64,000 nt of DNA from Clarireedia homoeocarpa (GCA_001465935.1 LNKV01000023.1:682001-746000); one strand, 5' to 3'; counted from the first letter of the stretch, positions 1 to 12,085 are shown. A program made the numbers and translations. Notes: a model not told the origin generated them from the sequence alone.

Positions 1-61
1 TTGGTCACGCCCCCTCAAAACCACACACCCCATTTCCAAAAGAAACATACATATCGCAACC

Positions 62-1253
62 ATGAGTTCTTCAGCACCACGGGGGTCGGCTCCTCCTCCG
101 GCTGAGGATAAGAAGAAGGGGTTGAGCAAAATGGTCTCGAGGATGAAGACGGTCTTGAGGAGAAGTGATGGATCCAAAAGGTTCTCCATGACAGCCAGAA
201 CACCCGCAACCGCAGGACCAAGGTAAGAACCAAACTCGAAAAAAATTTGTGGGGGTGTATTTGCGCATTGTGTTGATTGACTTTCCCTATTTTCTAGTGC
301 ACCCAAGGCCGAAGCCCCAGCTCCCAAGCCTGCTGCAGCGCCAGTGGAAGAGAAGCCCGTTCCCGCACCGGCCACCGAATCCAAATCGCCGGTCCCCGAA
401 ACTCCTCGTCCAACTAAAGTCTCCCGTGCGGAGATCAACGCGGAACGGGCTCGCAAATTGGGCGAGCGTTTCCAACTTAGTATCGAACCGCATGAGTGGG
501 CCACCCTTGCTGGCGAGAAGGATGCTTGGAGAATTGAGAAGCCGATTCGGATGAGGATACATAGGACCTGCCACAAGTGCAACACTACGTTTGGGGCAAA
601 CAAGGCTTGCGGGAACTGCCAACATCAAAGATGTACCAAGTGTCCTAAATATCCTGTCAAGAAGAAGGAGAAAGGGAAGACGGCTGTTGCGGGTGTAGAC
701 GGTGCAATCGAAGTAGATACCCTGTGGAAACCAACCGAGAAGATCGTCTTGACCAAACCAAGTCACAAGGCTGATGGCCAACCTTTGGTCAGAAAGAAGC
801 CCATGCAGCGGGTCCGAAGGAACTGCTGTGAATGTTCCACCCTCTACCTATCCGGTAGCAAAATTTGCTCCAACTGCGCTCATACCCGCTGTGCCGACTG
901 TCCACGCGACCCGTATGTTCATCCCTATTCCCTCTCCCTACTCCTTCATCCCATCAACAACCCACTAACATTCCCTCAGGGCCAAAAAGAAAAAATACCC
1001 CGACGGCTACCCAGGTGATCGACCATCTGTCACCAATAAAAAGTACGCATGTCACAAATGCGACAGAACGTTCCCGGTAGTGGCTGATGCCGACCCTCCG
1101 CCAGAATGCATGAGATGTAAACATGTCAAGTGCGATATGTGTATGATTGCGTTGCCGAGAAAAGTAGTGCCGGAACCGGATCAAGAGATTCTGAATAGGG
1201 TGGAGGAGAGGTTGAAGGGATTGAGTTTGAGGAGTGCGGGTGTGAGTAGTTGA
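62..1253 (+). CDS. Uncharacterised protein with three cysteine-rich zinc-knuckle-like repeats
   Basis: Three exons (62-222, 298-912, 980-1253) give 349 aa; both introns are short with GT..AG ends and the frame is continuous. The N-terminal third is basic and Pro/Ala/Ser-rich (disordered). Three cysteine repeats follow, near residues 145-172, 228-250 and 280-318. Each has a CxxC pair, then a CxxC pair and a final pair; the first begins CHKCNTTFG and ends HQRCTKCP, the second begins CCECSTLY, the third CHKCDRTFP. The arrangement suggests repeated zinc binding, but this is inference. I recognise it as a type of hypothetical protein common in filamentous ascomycetes, without known function. The start is the first ATG, 60 bp into the window, so the promoter is outside. 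No signal peptide or membrane segment is visible. Gene call confident, function unknown. Confidence 0.82.
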
Positions 1254-4200
1254 GGAGAATGGAATAGGCTTTGAACAGAAAGAGTGCCGAGGGGTTTGAT
1301 GCTTGTTTGGGTTTGTTTGGTTATCAGGGTGATGAACTGGGTTGATTCGAGGGATAGAGTTTCAACAGCTATGTTATGAATGAGGTGATGATGCGTTGGC
1401 AAGCGGGATATTTTTGGTGTGTGCGTGTTGGCATTTGTTTCTTGTTTGATACCTTTGTTTTTTGTTATCTTCTGATATTTCTCATGGAGATTGAGTTGCG
1501 TTGCGTTGCGTTGATTATAGAAATTGGAAGGAAGGGTGGAGAGAAGGTTTATTTGGATTTGAAAAAGAGCAGGAAAAGATGAAAAGGTAAACTCTAGAAA
1601 GAGGAGGAAGGAAGGAAGATAAATACAAGAAAGCATACGAATAAGAAGATGATAGGATTAGATGGGTTGAGATGGGATAAGGGGTTTTCCCTAGAGAGGA
1701 ATTGAAATCTTACAGATCTCTTGAGGACGGCAAATATACGAAGGTCTTTCTCATGCCTAATTCTCTCACTGTAGCACTGTGTGTGTGTTCTTTTCGTCCG
1801 CGTTGTGTTCATATAGCATGAGGTTTTGATGTTGGGGTGTAATGGCCTAGGTTAGGTGTGGTAGATAAGGGGGGCTTGTGATGATGGTGGGAATTTGAAG
1901 TGGAATAGTAAGGGTTGGGAATTTTGATTTATGATTGTGAGGTAGGTTGGCTATTAGGTTATTAGGGGTAGATGAATGGAAGGAATAGTCACTGTGTGTG
2001 CGCTTTGTTTCTGGGAGTAGAGTAGAGTAGAGATTTGAGTGGTATGGTGTGGTATAGTAGTGTGTTGCGAGGTGCGGTGTCAGACGGGGAGGTGGTTATT
2101 TGGGCTGGGCGAGAGTACAGAGGGCTAGCTACAGTAAGTAGTAAGTAGCACGGTGCATATTTTCTGATGGGGTTACCATGTCATGTGCTCCCCTGTATGC
2201 GTGTAGAGCGCAATTGTTTGTTGCTTGCAAACACCACTCACTCACTCACTCTGCCAGGTATGTTGCAGACTGAAGCCTATCTAACTTATCCATCGCCTCT
2301 TCGTTATATTCATGAAGTGACTACGCGGAAGAATGAATGAATGATGTGCTTACTCGTAGTGAGTTGCGTGGCGCCTAAAAAAAAAAGAGTGAATGGCTGG
2401 CTGGCTCCCTTGAGCTTGGTTATTGCGGAAGAAGTGGAAGTGGAAGTGGAAGTGGAGACGAGGAGAATATATATATAAAGCTCATGGATATGAACGAAGC
2501 ATACTGTATGAAGCAGCCAGCTACCGTGAACACACCTGAGTTTGAGTTGTCGTTTTTAGAACTGTGAAAGAAGTGAGTGTACTTGAGACTATAGCATAGC
2601 AAGTAGAGCCGTTTGAGTGGTTCTAAGAAAGTTGAGTAAGTGGTGCGGTAGTATCTGGTGCCGGGGAAGGTAAAGTAGGAATATTTTCCTGCGCGATTAC
2701 ATGATAGCAAAGACGGTGACTGGATGAGATGGAAGTGGTGGTATTAATTGGCTGCTCGGTGGTTGGATGAATGACAATGGATATGGCTAGAAGATGTGGA
2801 AATCATGGCTCATGAGAATCTACGTCTTTTCTGGACCTAGCTCTCATCTCATCTCATCTCATCAGGCGTGCCTTTTGTTTGTCTCAATCACCTGGATTCA
2901 TCGGCAGTTCAAGCAGGTGCACAATGTATCTTTTTGACAGCTGAGAAAATTAAGACAGCGCAGACGATTGATATATAGAGGAATCACGCATGCTACAGGA
3001 GGAGAAAAATCCGTCGAGGTTTGGTTGGCTGTATATCCTTCTTTCCTTTCCATTAGTTATAATTTCCCTTTTATTCCTACTTTACTAGCTGGGATTTCTT
3101 TTACATAGACCAAGTAAAAACCTTCAGGTTATCTGAGATATTCAGATTCCCTGGGGTGTTTGGGATTCATTTTTTGAAATATATGTTGAAGATGTGGTAT
3201 ATAAACAATCGTCTACTTATCCTGATTCCGAGCCGCACAGAAAGCTGAAGTTACGATTATCGAGGAAAGGCCATCTGCTTGTCATCCAACAAACTATTTT
3301 AAATACCATATCAACACCAAGCACGCAGCAAGGTTCACTGGACAAGGGAACCAGACGGGTGATTTTGTGTCGAGGAAGGAACATGGGTGGAAATGGAGTA
3401 GTTGGGGGACGGCAGTGAACTAACTAACCGCATTGATGTCAGATTTAGATGACAGCGAGAGAAAAACTCGACAATACTTCGAAAATGGCGAGAGGCAGCA
3501 GGCTGGGAGATGGGAAGTCTTGTTAAGAGTAGTAAGTAAGTGCGGGATTAACAGTAGAGGTTTACCTATCAATGATCTATGCCATCCATGTACTGCATAC
3601 CTGGAGAGGAAGTGCTTGGCACTGAGGAATTTGTCAGTGGTTGCTTATTGCTAGCATGCGATAGGGTAGGATAGGGATGGGATATCTCTTTTTATACTAG
3701 CAAATGTGCAGTCGGGAGTGGAGGTGGTCGATGAAGTAACTAACTAACTATTGAATCGAGATAAATGTCATGGCTTGGCTTGGAGAAGATGAGAGTAAAT
3801 TCTCGAATGCTTCCTGATCAGAGTAGAAAGGAAGAGGAGTTTGGGTGTGTATCTTTCTATTTGATAGCTAGCTAGCTAATCTAACTCTAGATACATGGTT
3901 TTTGAGTATAAATACCACTGATCCTGCCCCAAGGAATACTTGCTTTAGCATCCATCTCCAGAAGCAAAGTTCTTTAACTTTCGTCGACAGGCCCTTGTCT
4001 CTGATAGATGAGATGAGGGAGAGAATAAAAGGTGTTTTGGGGTGTGGAGAATACAAATTTGGGCCATAGGATCCATGGGGTTTGAGGACACAATAGGAAT
4101 GCAAATGCGCGAGTTGGTGATGATCGAGAGAAGAGTGGTGGTGACGGCGAGATGTGGTGTGATGACAATCAGAATCTACGACAGCGGATTGAGGTTGCTG

Positions 4201-4433
4201 ATGGGGGATTTTGGGATGAACGTTTTTCGGGCGACGAGCAGGGAAGGTATTGTAGGTACATCTTTCCATGACGGCATCACAAGCACGATGGAACAAGCAT
4301 GATGGAACTTGCTTGGCGTGCCACATCGTCCGACTGTATGATTATTACATGATATAGCACTCTACAGACGTCTATTTCTTATATCAATAGAGAATAATTC
4401 ACCGCAGCGCTTTTCAACTACTACAACCGACAC
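1254..4433. other. Long intergenic region (3.2 kb), no supported gene
   Basis: Lies between the 3' end of the cysteine-repeat gene and the 3' end of the convergent glucoamylase gene. It contains only short unsupported frames and small simple repeats: CACT units near 2235-2251, GTGGAA units near 2432-2457 and CATCT units near 2846-2862. Part must be 3'UTR of the two flanking genes. I see no protein family, tRNA or rRNA here; an unrecognised non-coding RNA cannot be excluded. Confidence 0.6.
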
Positions 4434-6390
4434 CTAACACCCCCCACTACTCCCCGTCTCTCCCACCCACGCATCCTCCACCACAACCGTCCCATTATAC
4501 CCACAAGCCGGCACCGTAACCGTACGATTCCCACTCTCATAAATTGGTGCCTGTCCGCAATTCTCCTCTCTCACAAACTTATAACTAACCGTCTCCCCCG
4601 CCGTCAACATGGCGTCAACATACCATAGCGGACGCTCCGCCGTGTACTTCCCCGCATTCATCGGCAACGCGTTATCGATACTCCAAGCGCCTAAGTCGTC
4701 GGTGGAGCCGATGATGTAGATATTTTCTCCGTAATACGTCGATGCGTTGACATTGAATTGCACGGCAATTTGGCAGCTGGATGTGACGTTGGGTGCGCCG
4801 GCTGCGGTGGCGGGGGAATAGACGCCGGGGGTGGAGGAGACAACGCAGGTTGCGGGAGGGTTGGTAACTGAGCTGCTTGTCCAGCTGTAGGGGTATTGAC
4901 CGGAGCGACGTTGGGACATGGTTACGAAGGCGGCGTAACTCCATGTTAGATCTACGGCGGAGATGGGGACGCCGGTATTGCGGTCGAATTGTTCGGCCAG
5001 TGAGCCATCGGCAGGTGTGTATTTTTCGGCAATGGAGACGAAGGAGTCAGCATAGGCTGTTACAGCGTTGGTGATGCGGGTAAATTCTTGGGAATTGCTA
5101 TCATAGCGTTGGGCTTTGACGGATGGGTAGAGGTCGCGGAAGAAGGCGAGGGAGGTGCTGTCTACGGTAAGGTAGCGGTGGGATTCCCATTGTGCGACTG
5201 CATCGTACAAGAATTCGGCAGCTCCAACAGTGATAAGATACCTATCTAATTAGCTTCCACTAGATTAAGTTTGGAGAAAGACATCTCATACCATGGGTTT
5301 CCGCCCTGATAAGTATCCTCAGAATACCTTCCCACTGAAACTCCCGAGTTATTCGCAATCCCCGCATTAATTGCATAAGTACTTCTGAAGCTGTTTATCA
5401 AAGCCCTAAAATTAGCCAACGCCTTGCTACTACAAGGCTGCAAGTTCGGGCTATCACAGGATGCATCCACATCAAAGATTGCAATGGACCCGAGGATAGA
5501 GTTTCCGTCCAATCCCGTGCGTCCCTCATTAACATTGATGTTCGAATCAATGTATTGGCCATTCCAGAAACTCTGCAAAAAGCACAGAAGCTCCGGTGCT
5601 TGGTCGCATCCTGTACATTCAACGCCTAGCTGCTGAGCAAGAGCTGCTCCTTCGACCAATGAGCGGTGTTGGTTTTGAATCGTGAAGAAGCTCGATCCGA
5701 GTACTTCTTCCCAGAGATCGTAGCCCGTTTGATTCCAGTATTGCCCAACATACGAGAGGTCATTAGAGATAATGGGCCAGATGACAGTCTTGGCTCTTTG
5801 GCCTTGACCCTGGCTTATCAACCATTTGCTATAAGTCATGAGAGCAATAGCACGAAGAGCTGGTCCATCACGTTGAGGCCGGCCCCAGGCACCGTTGAAT
5901 CGAGTTCCATCAACTTGGTATTTTGGCTCTGCAAGACCCAGGCCATTTGGGAGGAAGGTTCCAGAGGGGTTTGAGACGGTCTGGAGAATTGCTTGTGCTT
6001 TGACGTATTTTTCGATTTGTGGTTGAAGAGCAGAGTTACCAAAGATGAACTCATCAATGATCATCTTCAAGGTAAGTGCCGAGTCTCTGGTCCAGGTGTA
6101 GAAATCTGAGACTGATTAGTGTTACCTGGGAGATGAAAACAAGTGGAGGATGTCTCACAATCTGGATCAACTTTCGATGGACTTGCGACAACATAATTTC
6201 CCGCTCCAGCAACTTTCGATCCATCGGGACCAATGTTGTTCAAAACGCCTTGTAGAGCAATCTTCTTCTCCGCCGCGATGAAGGCATTTAAAGAAGAATT
6301 TCCATTACCACTTGGCCAATTCTTCGTCGAGGCCGCCAGACCCGAAGAGCACAGCAGACAAAGAGCCGCAGCCGTAGAACCGAAAATCAT
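4434..6390 (-). CDS. Glucoamylase, GH15 with C-terminal CBM20 starch-binding domain, secreted
   Basis: Releases glucose from starch ends outside the cell. Exons 6390-6159, 6105-5292 and 5241-4434 (introns 53 and 50 bp) give 617 aa, normal for the family. The start is the first ATG, followed by a hydrophobic signal peptide (MIFGSTAAALCLLCSSGLAA). GH15 motifs: DYFYTWTRDSALT restored across intron 1, a GLAEPKY..GRPQRDGPALR block, YDLWEEVLGSSFFT with the catalytic-acid Glu, and SEDTYQGGNPWYL restored across intron 2 with the second conserved acid. A short Thr/Ser/Pro linker (about 30 residues) leads to CBM20 at about residues 505-605, with conserved W in LGAWS, PLWYV and YKFVRE. The tryptophan usual in the later WESDPNR-type motif appears to be Tyr (IYESGNR). 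The C-terminus has a small tail ending in Cys. A TATA-like element lies about 90 bp upstream. Confidence 0.95.
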
Positions 6391-7435
6391 GATGTAGAGA
6401 ATGTCGCGTATCACCTCAAAAAAGAAGAAATAAAGAGAGGTGCTGACGATCAGATTTCAACAGCAGCACAGCAATATATATATCCCATCCAATTTCCCCT
6501 TTTACAAGTTCATCTCATCACAACAAAGCTACCAGACGATTGGTCCAACGCCCCCACAAAATCTCCCCCGGACTTTGGAGGGCAAAAAGGGTCGAATACA
6601 ACGAACGGGCCGATTATTTATGCGGGGGATACAAAGGCGGGGGATAAATGCAATGTCTCCATTCTTTTGCAGTACATCCAGTACGTAAAGTAGGTGAAAC
6701 TTTGACGCCTTGCTTGGAGTTGCAGACGCAAGAACCGAAAGATTTGAACCGTATATGCGTCGGTCCGATAGAAATATTGTTTCCTGTGTATTCTGGTAGG
6801 TAGACGTAGACGAGGGTGATGAACTCCCGTGACAAAGCTTTTCCGGAGTGAGATCAAGCAAAGATCTAATCCATCGGGGCCTCGGAAATTGCACCCGCCC
6901 CGCACTCATGATGTAGCATCATGTGATTGTGCAAAGGCTAATGCAGACAGACGCAATCCGGCTAAGTAAGTGAGTAGAGATATTAAGTTTTCATGAGCTT
7001 TGATTTCGTGAACACTTGTAATCTTACAGCCATCAAGTTCGCGAATGAGTTCCTCCGACGCAAAAATGGCTGACTGCGCGGCATAGGGGTATCTCGCTTA
7101 GTTTGCAAGTTGTTGTCTCCCCTGAAGAAAAAGAAAGAAGGCATTATTCGCAATCACCCAATCAAACACACACTGCGTTCATAGCACGTATCAAAGAACT
7201 CTTTGCCTTTCTTCTAATATCCAAGCTCCAAGATCACATAACCTTCAAAGCTCTATCTTATCCCATCCCGTCTCGGCGACCAATCCTTATCCATTAAACT
7301 CTCGCTTACTCACTCAACCCACCTCTTGAACCGAAAAAATCCACATTTCTTTTTCTTCCATCCACGACCCATTAGATATATATCCAAATAACATCTCCGT
7401 GCGATCAACCAGTGTATTGAACAAAATCTATCATC
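6391..7435. other. Region between glucoamylase start and tRNA-Gln; glucoamylase promoter
   Basis: No gene supported. Besides the TATA-like run it holds several CGG triplets, including two spaced by five bases at 6875-6885, the second inside CGGAAATTG. This resembles part of the AmyR half-site pattern known from Aspergillus starch genes, but the spacing is not the canonical eight, so regulation by an AmyR-like factor is only a guess. Confidence 0.4.
6474..6483 (-). promoter_or_regulatory. TATA-like element of the glucoamylase gene
   Basis: An alternating AT run of ten bases on the minus strand about 85-93 bp before the glucoamylase ATG, in otherwise mixed sequence. The position suits a TATA box with a leader of roughly 50 nt. 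Confidence 0.5.
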
Positions 7436-7531
7436 GGTTGTATAGTGTAGCGGTTAGCACGTGAGATTTTGATCACTTATCTACAAGCGTTGAAAATTCT
7501 CGAGTCCCCGGTTCGAGCCCGGGTACGACCT
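7436..7531 (+). tRNA. tRNA-Gln (anticodon UUG) with 24-nt intron
   Basis: A full cloverleaf can be folded. Acceptor arms are GGTTGTA (7436-7442) and TACGACC (7524-7530) with discriminator T at 7531. The D-arm region contains the A-box-like AGTGTAGCGGTTAG, the anticodon stem is TGAGA/TCTCG, and the T-arm is CCCGG-TTCGAGC-CCGGG. The anticodon TTG is at 7469-7471. A 24-nt intron (about 7473-7496) sits one base after the anticodon, the canonical position for eukaryotic tRNA introns. The mature body is 72 nt without CCA. Confidence 0.93.
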
Positions 7532-7542
7532 TCAGTTCGAAA

Positions 7543-7548
7543 TTTTTT
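7543..7548 (+). terminator. RNA polymerase III T-run after tRNA-Gln
   Basis: Six consecutive T residues start 12 nt after the mature 3' end, the expected Pol III termination signal. Confidence 0.75.
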
Positions 7549-7994
7549 GTTCTTTCAGGCCCCTCGAAATCCTCAGACAATAATCGCCGAGGGCTGAATG
7601 GTTTTTGCTTTTGCCTTTGCTGTGTAAGATAGTTGGATAGCTGAGGTGTTAAAAGACGATGGGTCCGCCCGAAACAGGTGAAACAGCCAATAGGCTGTTC
7701 CGGGAGCCATATACTAAGAACATAATCGTCTGCAGCTAGCATGAACAGCTGCCATACAGCCGGTAGGAGCACTCGCACTCGCACTCAACAGTATAGATAG
7801 AGTTGATGTTAATTCAACATCCCAATTGTGATATATACTTGACCCGATATCTTTCCTGTCGTCTATCTGCGTCACATTCATTCCTACCCCCCATACCCAT
7901 ATATGCATTTACCATCAATCGCCCGCTCATCATGACTTTTTATACAATGCCCCTCCAGTTCCCGCCTAAGATGAGTCTCTTGTTAGCCTATAAT
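7549..7994. other. Spacer between tRNA-Gln and 3' end of the dehydrogenase gene
   Basis: About 450 bp with no supported coding frame. It probably contains the 3'UTR of the minus-strand dehydrogenase; I see no other structure. Confidence 0.5.
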
Positions 7995-9279
7995 CTATGA
8001 TTTCCTATGCATGACCGTAGCAGCAGCCTGCTCTCATTAGCTCCCGTACCTACACCCAAAAGAATCATTTCACACGTACCTGATGATTTGGGAAAATTAA
8101 TGTATCTGCAATGACCACATTTTCTCTTCTTCCTGCAGCGAAGACAATGACTTCCGCGACATCATCTGGAGTCAATGGCTCACATCCACTAGCATAGGTA
8201 TTAGCAAGCCTTCAGCGAATTTGAGTCCATTATAAAGGTAACTTACGCATAAACAGCATCTGCTTTCGCCTTATCACCATAGAATCTGACAACCGAGAAC
8301 TCGGTCTCTACTTGTCCAGGGTCAATCTCCATGACCCTGATTCTTGTTGCAATCAATTCCCTATATGCAGATCATGCGTCAGTAAAGATTTCTCGAATAA
8401 GAAGTCCTCACTCAGGCCAGAACTCCAGTTCCAGCAGCCGTTTCCAGACCTCAACAACGAACGACTAACCTCCTCAAGGAGTCTCCGAAACTTCTGACAG
8501 CAGCCTTTGTTGCACAATATATACTACCCCCCTGATACGGCTCTCTTCCAGCGATACTGCCTACATTAATAACATCGCCTCTTCCTCCCTCTGGTCTCGC
8601 CTTGAAAATCGGCAGAACCGCTTGTGTCATGTTGATCAAACCGGTTACATTTGTTGCGAACATGATATTCATATCTTCTTCTGCAATGTTTGGGGCTTGG
8701 GCGACACCTTTGACTAGACCGCTGTTGTCGTATCACCATTAGCATTGCCTATGTTTTCAGAGATCATTTGAGAGTAGTGAATTGTGCAAGATGACACATA
8801 GGAAAAGGAAAGACCCACGCATTATTAACCAGCACATCAATCTCCTTCCATTCCTCCCCTAAACCTGGTACAAACGCTTTCACCTCCTCAGGAGAACTAA
8901 CATCAAGCTTAACACAAAGTACCTTCACTCCATCCCCACATTCCTTCTGAATATCCTTTTTGACTTGCTCCAGGGTATCAATTCGTCGCGCAGTAAGAAT
9001 CAGTCTCAGATCCTTCGGCGCCGTCCGCGCGAATTCGAGAGCAGTGCTGCGTCCGATTCCGGAGGATGCCCCGGTTATAAGGATAGTTTTTCCTTCGAGA
9101 CGGCGGGCCATGGCAGACGACATTGCGCGGGCGTGGAGGGAGGAGATTGCAAGAATGCGGGTGGTCGAGAGGATGGAGTGCGAAGGGGATAGTTTGTGCG
9201 ATTGCGATTGTGATTGCGATTGAGGTCGGAATTTGGAGAGGGCTCGCAGATGAAGGAGTGGCGAGCGAGAGAAGTGCAT
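7995..9279 (-). CDS. Short-chain dehydrogenase/reductase (YMR226C/YdfG-like NADP-dependent)
   Basis: Five exons (9279-8819, 8721-8470, 8360-8247, 8188-8080, 8027-7995) give 322 aa. The Rossmann motif TGASSGIG follows an N-terminal extension of about 65 residues. VNNAG is completed across intron 1, N-V-G-S carries the catalytic Ser, and YCATK is the YxxxK pair. The family C-terminus IDPGQVETEF...PNHQ is present, and the last 33-nt exon adds AAATVMHRKS. Known relatives oxidise 3-hydroxy acids or serine with NADP. The N-terminal extension is rich in Ser, Arg and Leu, lacks acidic residues and has a QSQSQSQSH run, so mitochondrial targeting is possible. A cytosolic form starting at an internal Met just before ARRLEGK would also make sense. 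Substrate is not decided by sequence. Confidence 0.92.
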
Positions 9280-10409
9280 GCGTGGTGATGGACGGGGAAA
9301 AGGAAAGTTTTGGTAAAGGATGAGAAGGACGGAAGGGGGAACAGAAGAGAGGGGCTTGAGGTGGTGGGGTTCGGAATCATAGCTACTGTATGAAGGTCAC
9401 CCGTTGATACGGTACCCCACATTGCGGAGATAAGCCGGAATGGCGTCAAGTTAGCGTTGTATTGGCAGAGAGCTGCAAGCTATGAGCTGCGTAGAACTTA
9501 CATTACAAAACAATGAATACTCCTCACCCAAATTCTTGACGATATCTAGATTCCCAGGTCAATTTGTGCTTGTGTGGGCCTCATCAAGCAACACGCATAG
9601 CAAGCAAGTTGGAGACTACATTCTTCACACCCCCTTTCGCTCATCCACACACCCGAATCCCCTCTCCTTTCAGCCCCTCTCCTCAGTCGTTCCATTTTGT
9701 TCAATCGGTGATCCATTGATTTATACCTTCTCCGTTAAGCTTTGTATTATTCTCGCTACGAATATCAATTCATCAACACCAATCGAGATTGAGTCACGCA
9801 GATAGATGCAAGAGCCAACCTAAACATTTATGATGCAGCTACTCAACAGCTCTGCAGCACAGAAGCAAGCAAAAATAGTTGCTAGCCAGCTGAATCACTA
9901 GCAAGCGTGAGGAACATATCTACAAAGGAAGTTTGTTAGAGAAGCTCTTTGTTCAACATACAACTTATACCGAGGATGTAAGCTCTGTCTGCCATCTCGA
10001 GTAGGCGAGGTCAAGGGGGGATGTGACGATTAAGTTGTGAGTTTGGTATAAAGTGGGATCCCGCGTTATATCCCAAGTTACTGTTAACACGCAACATGTA
10101 CAAAGCATGTATTTGAGAACAAGGAACATCATGGACCCCTAGTTCTATCCAAGTCCAGTTCCAGGCGCATTCAAAGTCTTCCCCATCCTTTGATCAACAT
10201 GTTTCTAGCCCTCCTCCCTTTGACCCTGAACAGCACCCGAATAAAGTCATGACGAAGTCTTGACAATATACCTCGACGATTATTAGAAGCTGCTGCTGCG
10301 GCTAATTTGATTTCAAACCCCATCGTCGCAAGTTGCAATTACCAGAAGTGGTTTGCACCAAATCGAGTCAAATCAGCATACATTCAGCCAGAGCTCCTTT
10401 ACTCTTCAC
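9280..10409. other. Divergent intergenic region, SDR and Zn-cluster-like gene promoters
   Basis: 1.1 kb between two divergent starts. No ORF with family support and no notable repeat. It presumably carries both promoters. Confidence 0.5.
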
Positions 10410-12085
10410 ATGATGGCTCGGCTTCAGAAAGAGGGTCCGAGACATCCCAATCTCCGCTCGAATATCGGCAGCCATGCCGTGCCACGTTTTGGCGGAGAGG
10501 AAGATGACGTTCTTGGGGTGCCTACATCACCTGACGCAGAGATGGTGAACGACAACCTCATCGACAAGGGGCCACTGACTAATCCCAACGATGTTACTGT
10601 ACAGGCTGATCCAGACGCTCTTTTTGATAACAAATTACCAGTAAAACTGCGCTTGGCGACACCCGTCGATTTGGTCGATCCTAAATCCGCCCAAGCTGAC
10701 GGAGCCATCTTCAGTCATGGTTCTCTAGACCGCTTCATAGACGACGGACCCCAAAAGCCGCAAGAAACTAGATATAAATGGCAAAAACGTGTGACCTTTG
10801 CTCGACGCGCTATGGGTATACGGGGCAGCGAGTTACGCGCAGCTCGCCGTGCAATTCCCATGCCAACGGCGCACCCGAAACGTGACGTTGACAGTTACAG
10901 GGCGCAGATACGAGCGCGTCGGGTGGCGATCCGAGAAAACAGGCAAGCTATGAGATTGCATCGGCAAAAAATAGATCCTAGACGTTATGATAATGACAGC
11001 ATTCTGTACGCAACCAAGTATCGAGCCGATAAAGCTGTGCGCGTATTGAAGAATGCCATAAGAAGAGAACAGGCATTGCAGGCGGCGAGGAAGTTTGCAC
11101 AACAGCATGATGGATTCAATAGGCCGCCAACGCCGCAGCCACCCTTGGATAGTAGTGACGAAGATATACCACCGCCATTTGTTAAGTCCTACAAGGCCAG
11201 GCATAAAGTCAGTAAAGCGCCCAAAAAAGTCAGCCGGGCGCTGAAGTACAAGTGCTGCACAAACTTGAAGATGCCATGCAGTCTCAGTAATTGGGATACG
11301 AACCCTTGCAAGAGGTGTGCGGATATGCATGTTACTTGCAGGCGTCAGAGTGATGTTTCAGAGTCAGATTCAGAGGCAGATCTAAGCGCGGAAATGGAAG
11401 AAGATACAGAGGTTGAACATATCTCAGAGCCTATGACCGAAGCCAATTCAAATGCAAGTGCAGAAATGGACGAAGAAGCAATCTTTGAACAGGTTCAACC
11501 GTCCATCTTGGAAACAGATTTATCCCCATCGGCTATCATGGAAACAGATCTTAGCTTGATGCTTGCAGGATTCCTAGAAGAAGACACCATATCTGCTATC
11601 CCACTGCCAACCACAGAAATCCAATGGGAACCTGGAATGGACCCACTCCCTCCGATACCATCTCCATCCGCCGAGATGTACACACCTGCATTCTTCCCCA
11701 AGCTCGAGCCCCAATCTGAACCCCAGTCCCAGGATGACCTATTCATCTACAACGACATACCAATGGAACTCACGCCAATGGAACTCATACCAACGGGACT
11801 CACGCCCTGCAAGCTTTGCCAAAATAACCGCCAGAAATGCGACGATAACCGACCATGCGGATCCTGCGCACAGAAAGACCTTGGTCATCTATGTGTTTCT
11901 GGATATCCGGAACTGAAGATTGGGTATCCGACCCATCACCGGTTTTTCGAGGACATCGTGTGGATGACTACTGATGAGCCAGGTTCTGAATCAGGCATGA
12001 GTTTTTAGTAAGTGAGTTGACGTGAAGACACTAACTTCGAGCATAAAACAATAGCGCAGAGAGTAAGTATCTAGTATTTCATTGA
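10410..12085 (+). CDS. Basic protein with C-terminal Zn2Cys6-like cysteine clusters
   Basis: Open from the ATG at 10410 (a second ATG follows at once) to TAG at 12006-12008, 532 aa. That stop is overlapped by a strong intron signal: GTAAGT from 12008, CACTAAC branch, TAG ending at 12054. Removing these 47 bp turns TAG into TAC and gives a 542-aa form ending in YAESKYLVFH at 12085; I prefer this version. Residues about 120-240 are very Arg/Lys/Ala-rich and helical-looking. Two cysteine clusters follow. The first (CCTNLKMPC...CKRCADMHVTC) has lost the usual first CxxC spacing. The second, near the C-terminus (CKLCQNNRQKC...CGSCAQKDLGHLC), matches Zn2Cys6 well. The part between is acidic and Pro/Thr/Ser-rich, like an activation region. 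A nuclear DNA-binding role is likely but unproven; no close family recognised. Confidence 0.75.

Noticed and set aside
3868..4326. 152-codon minus-strand frame near the glucoamylase 3' end
   Set aside because: His/Ser-rich, no motif and no splice continuation; not supported.
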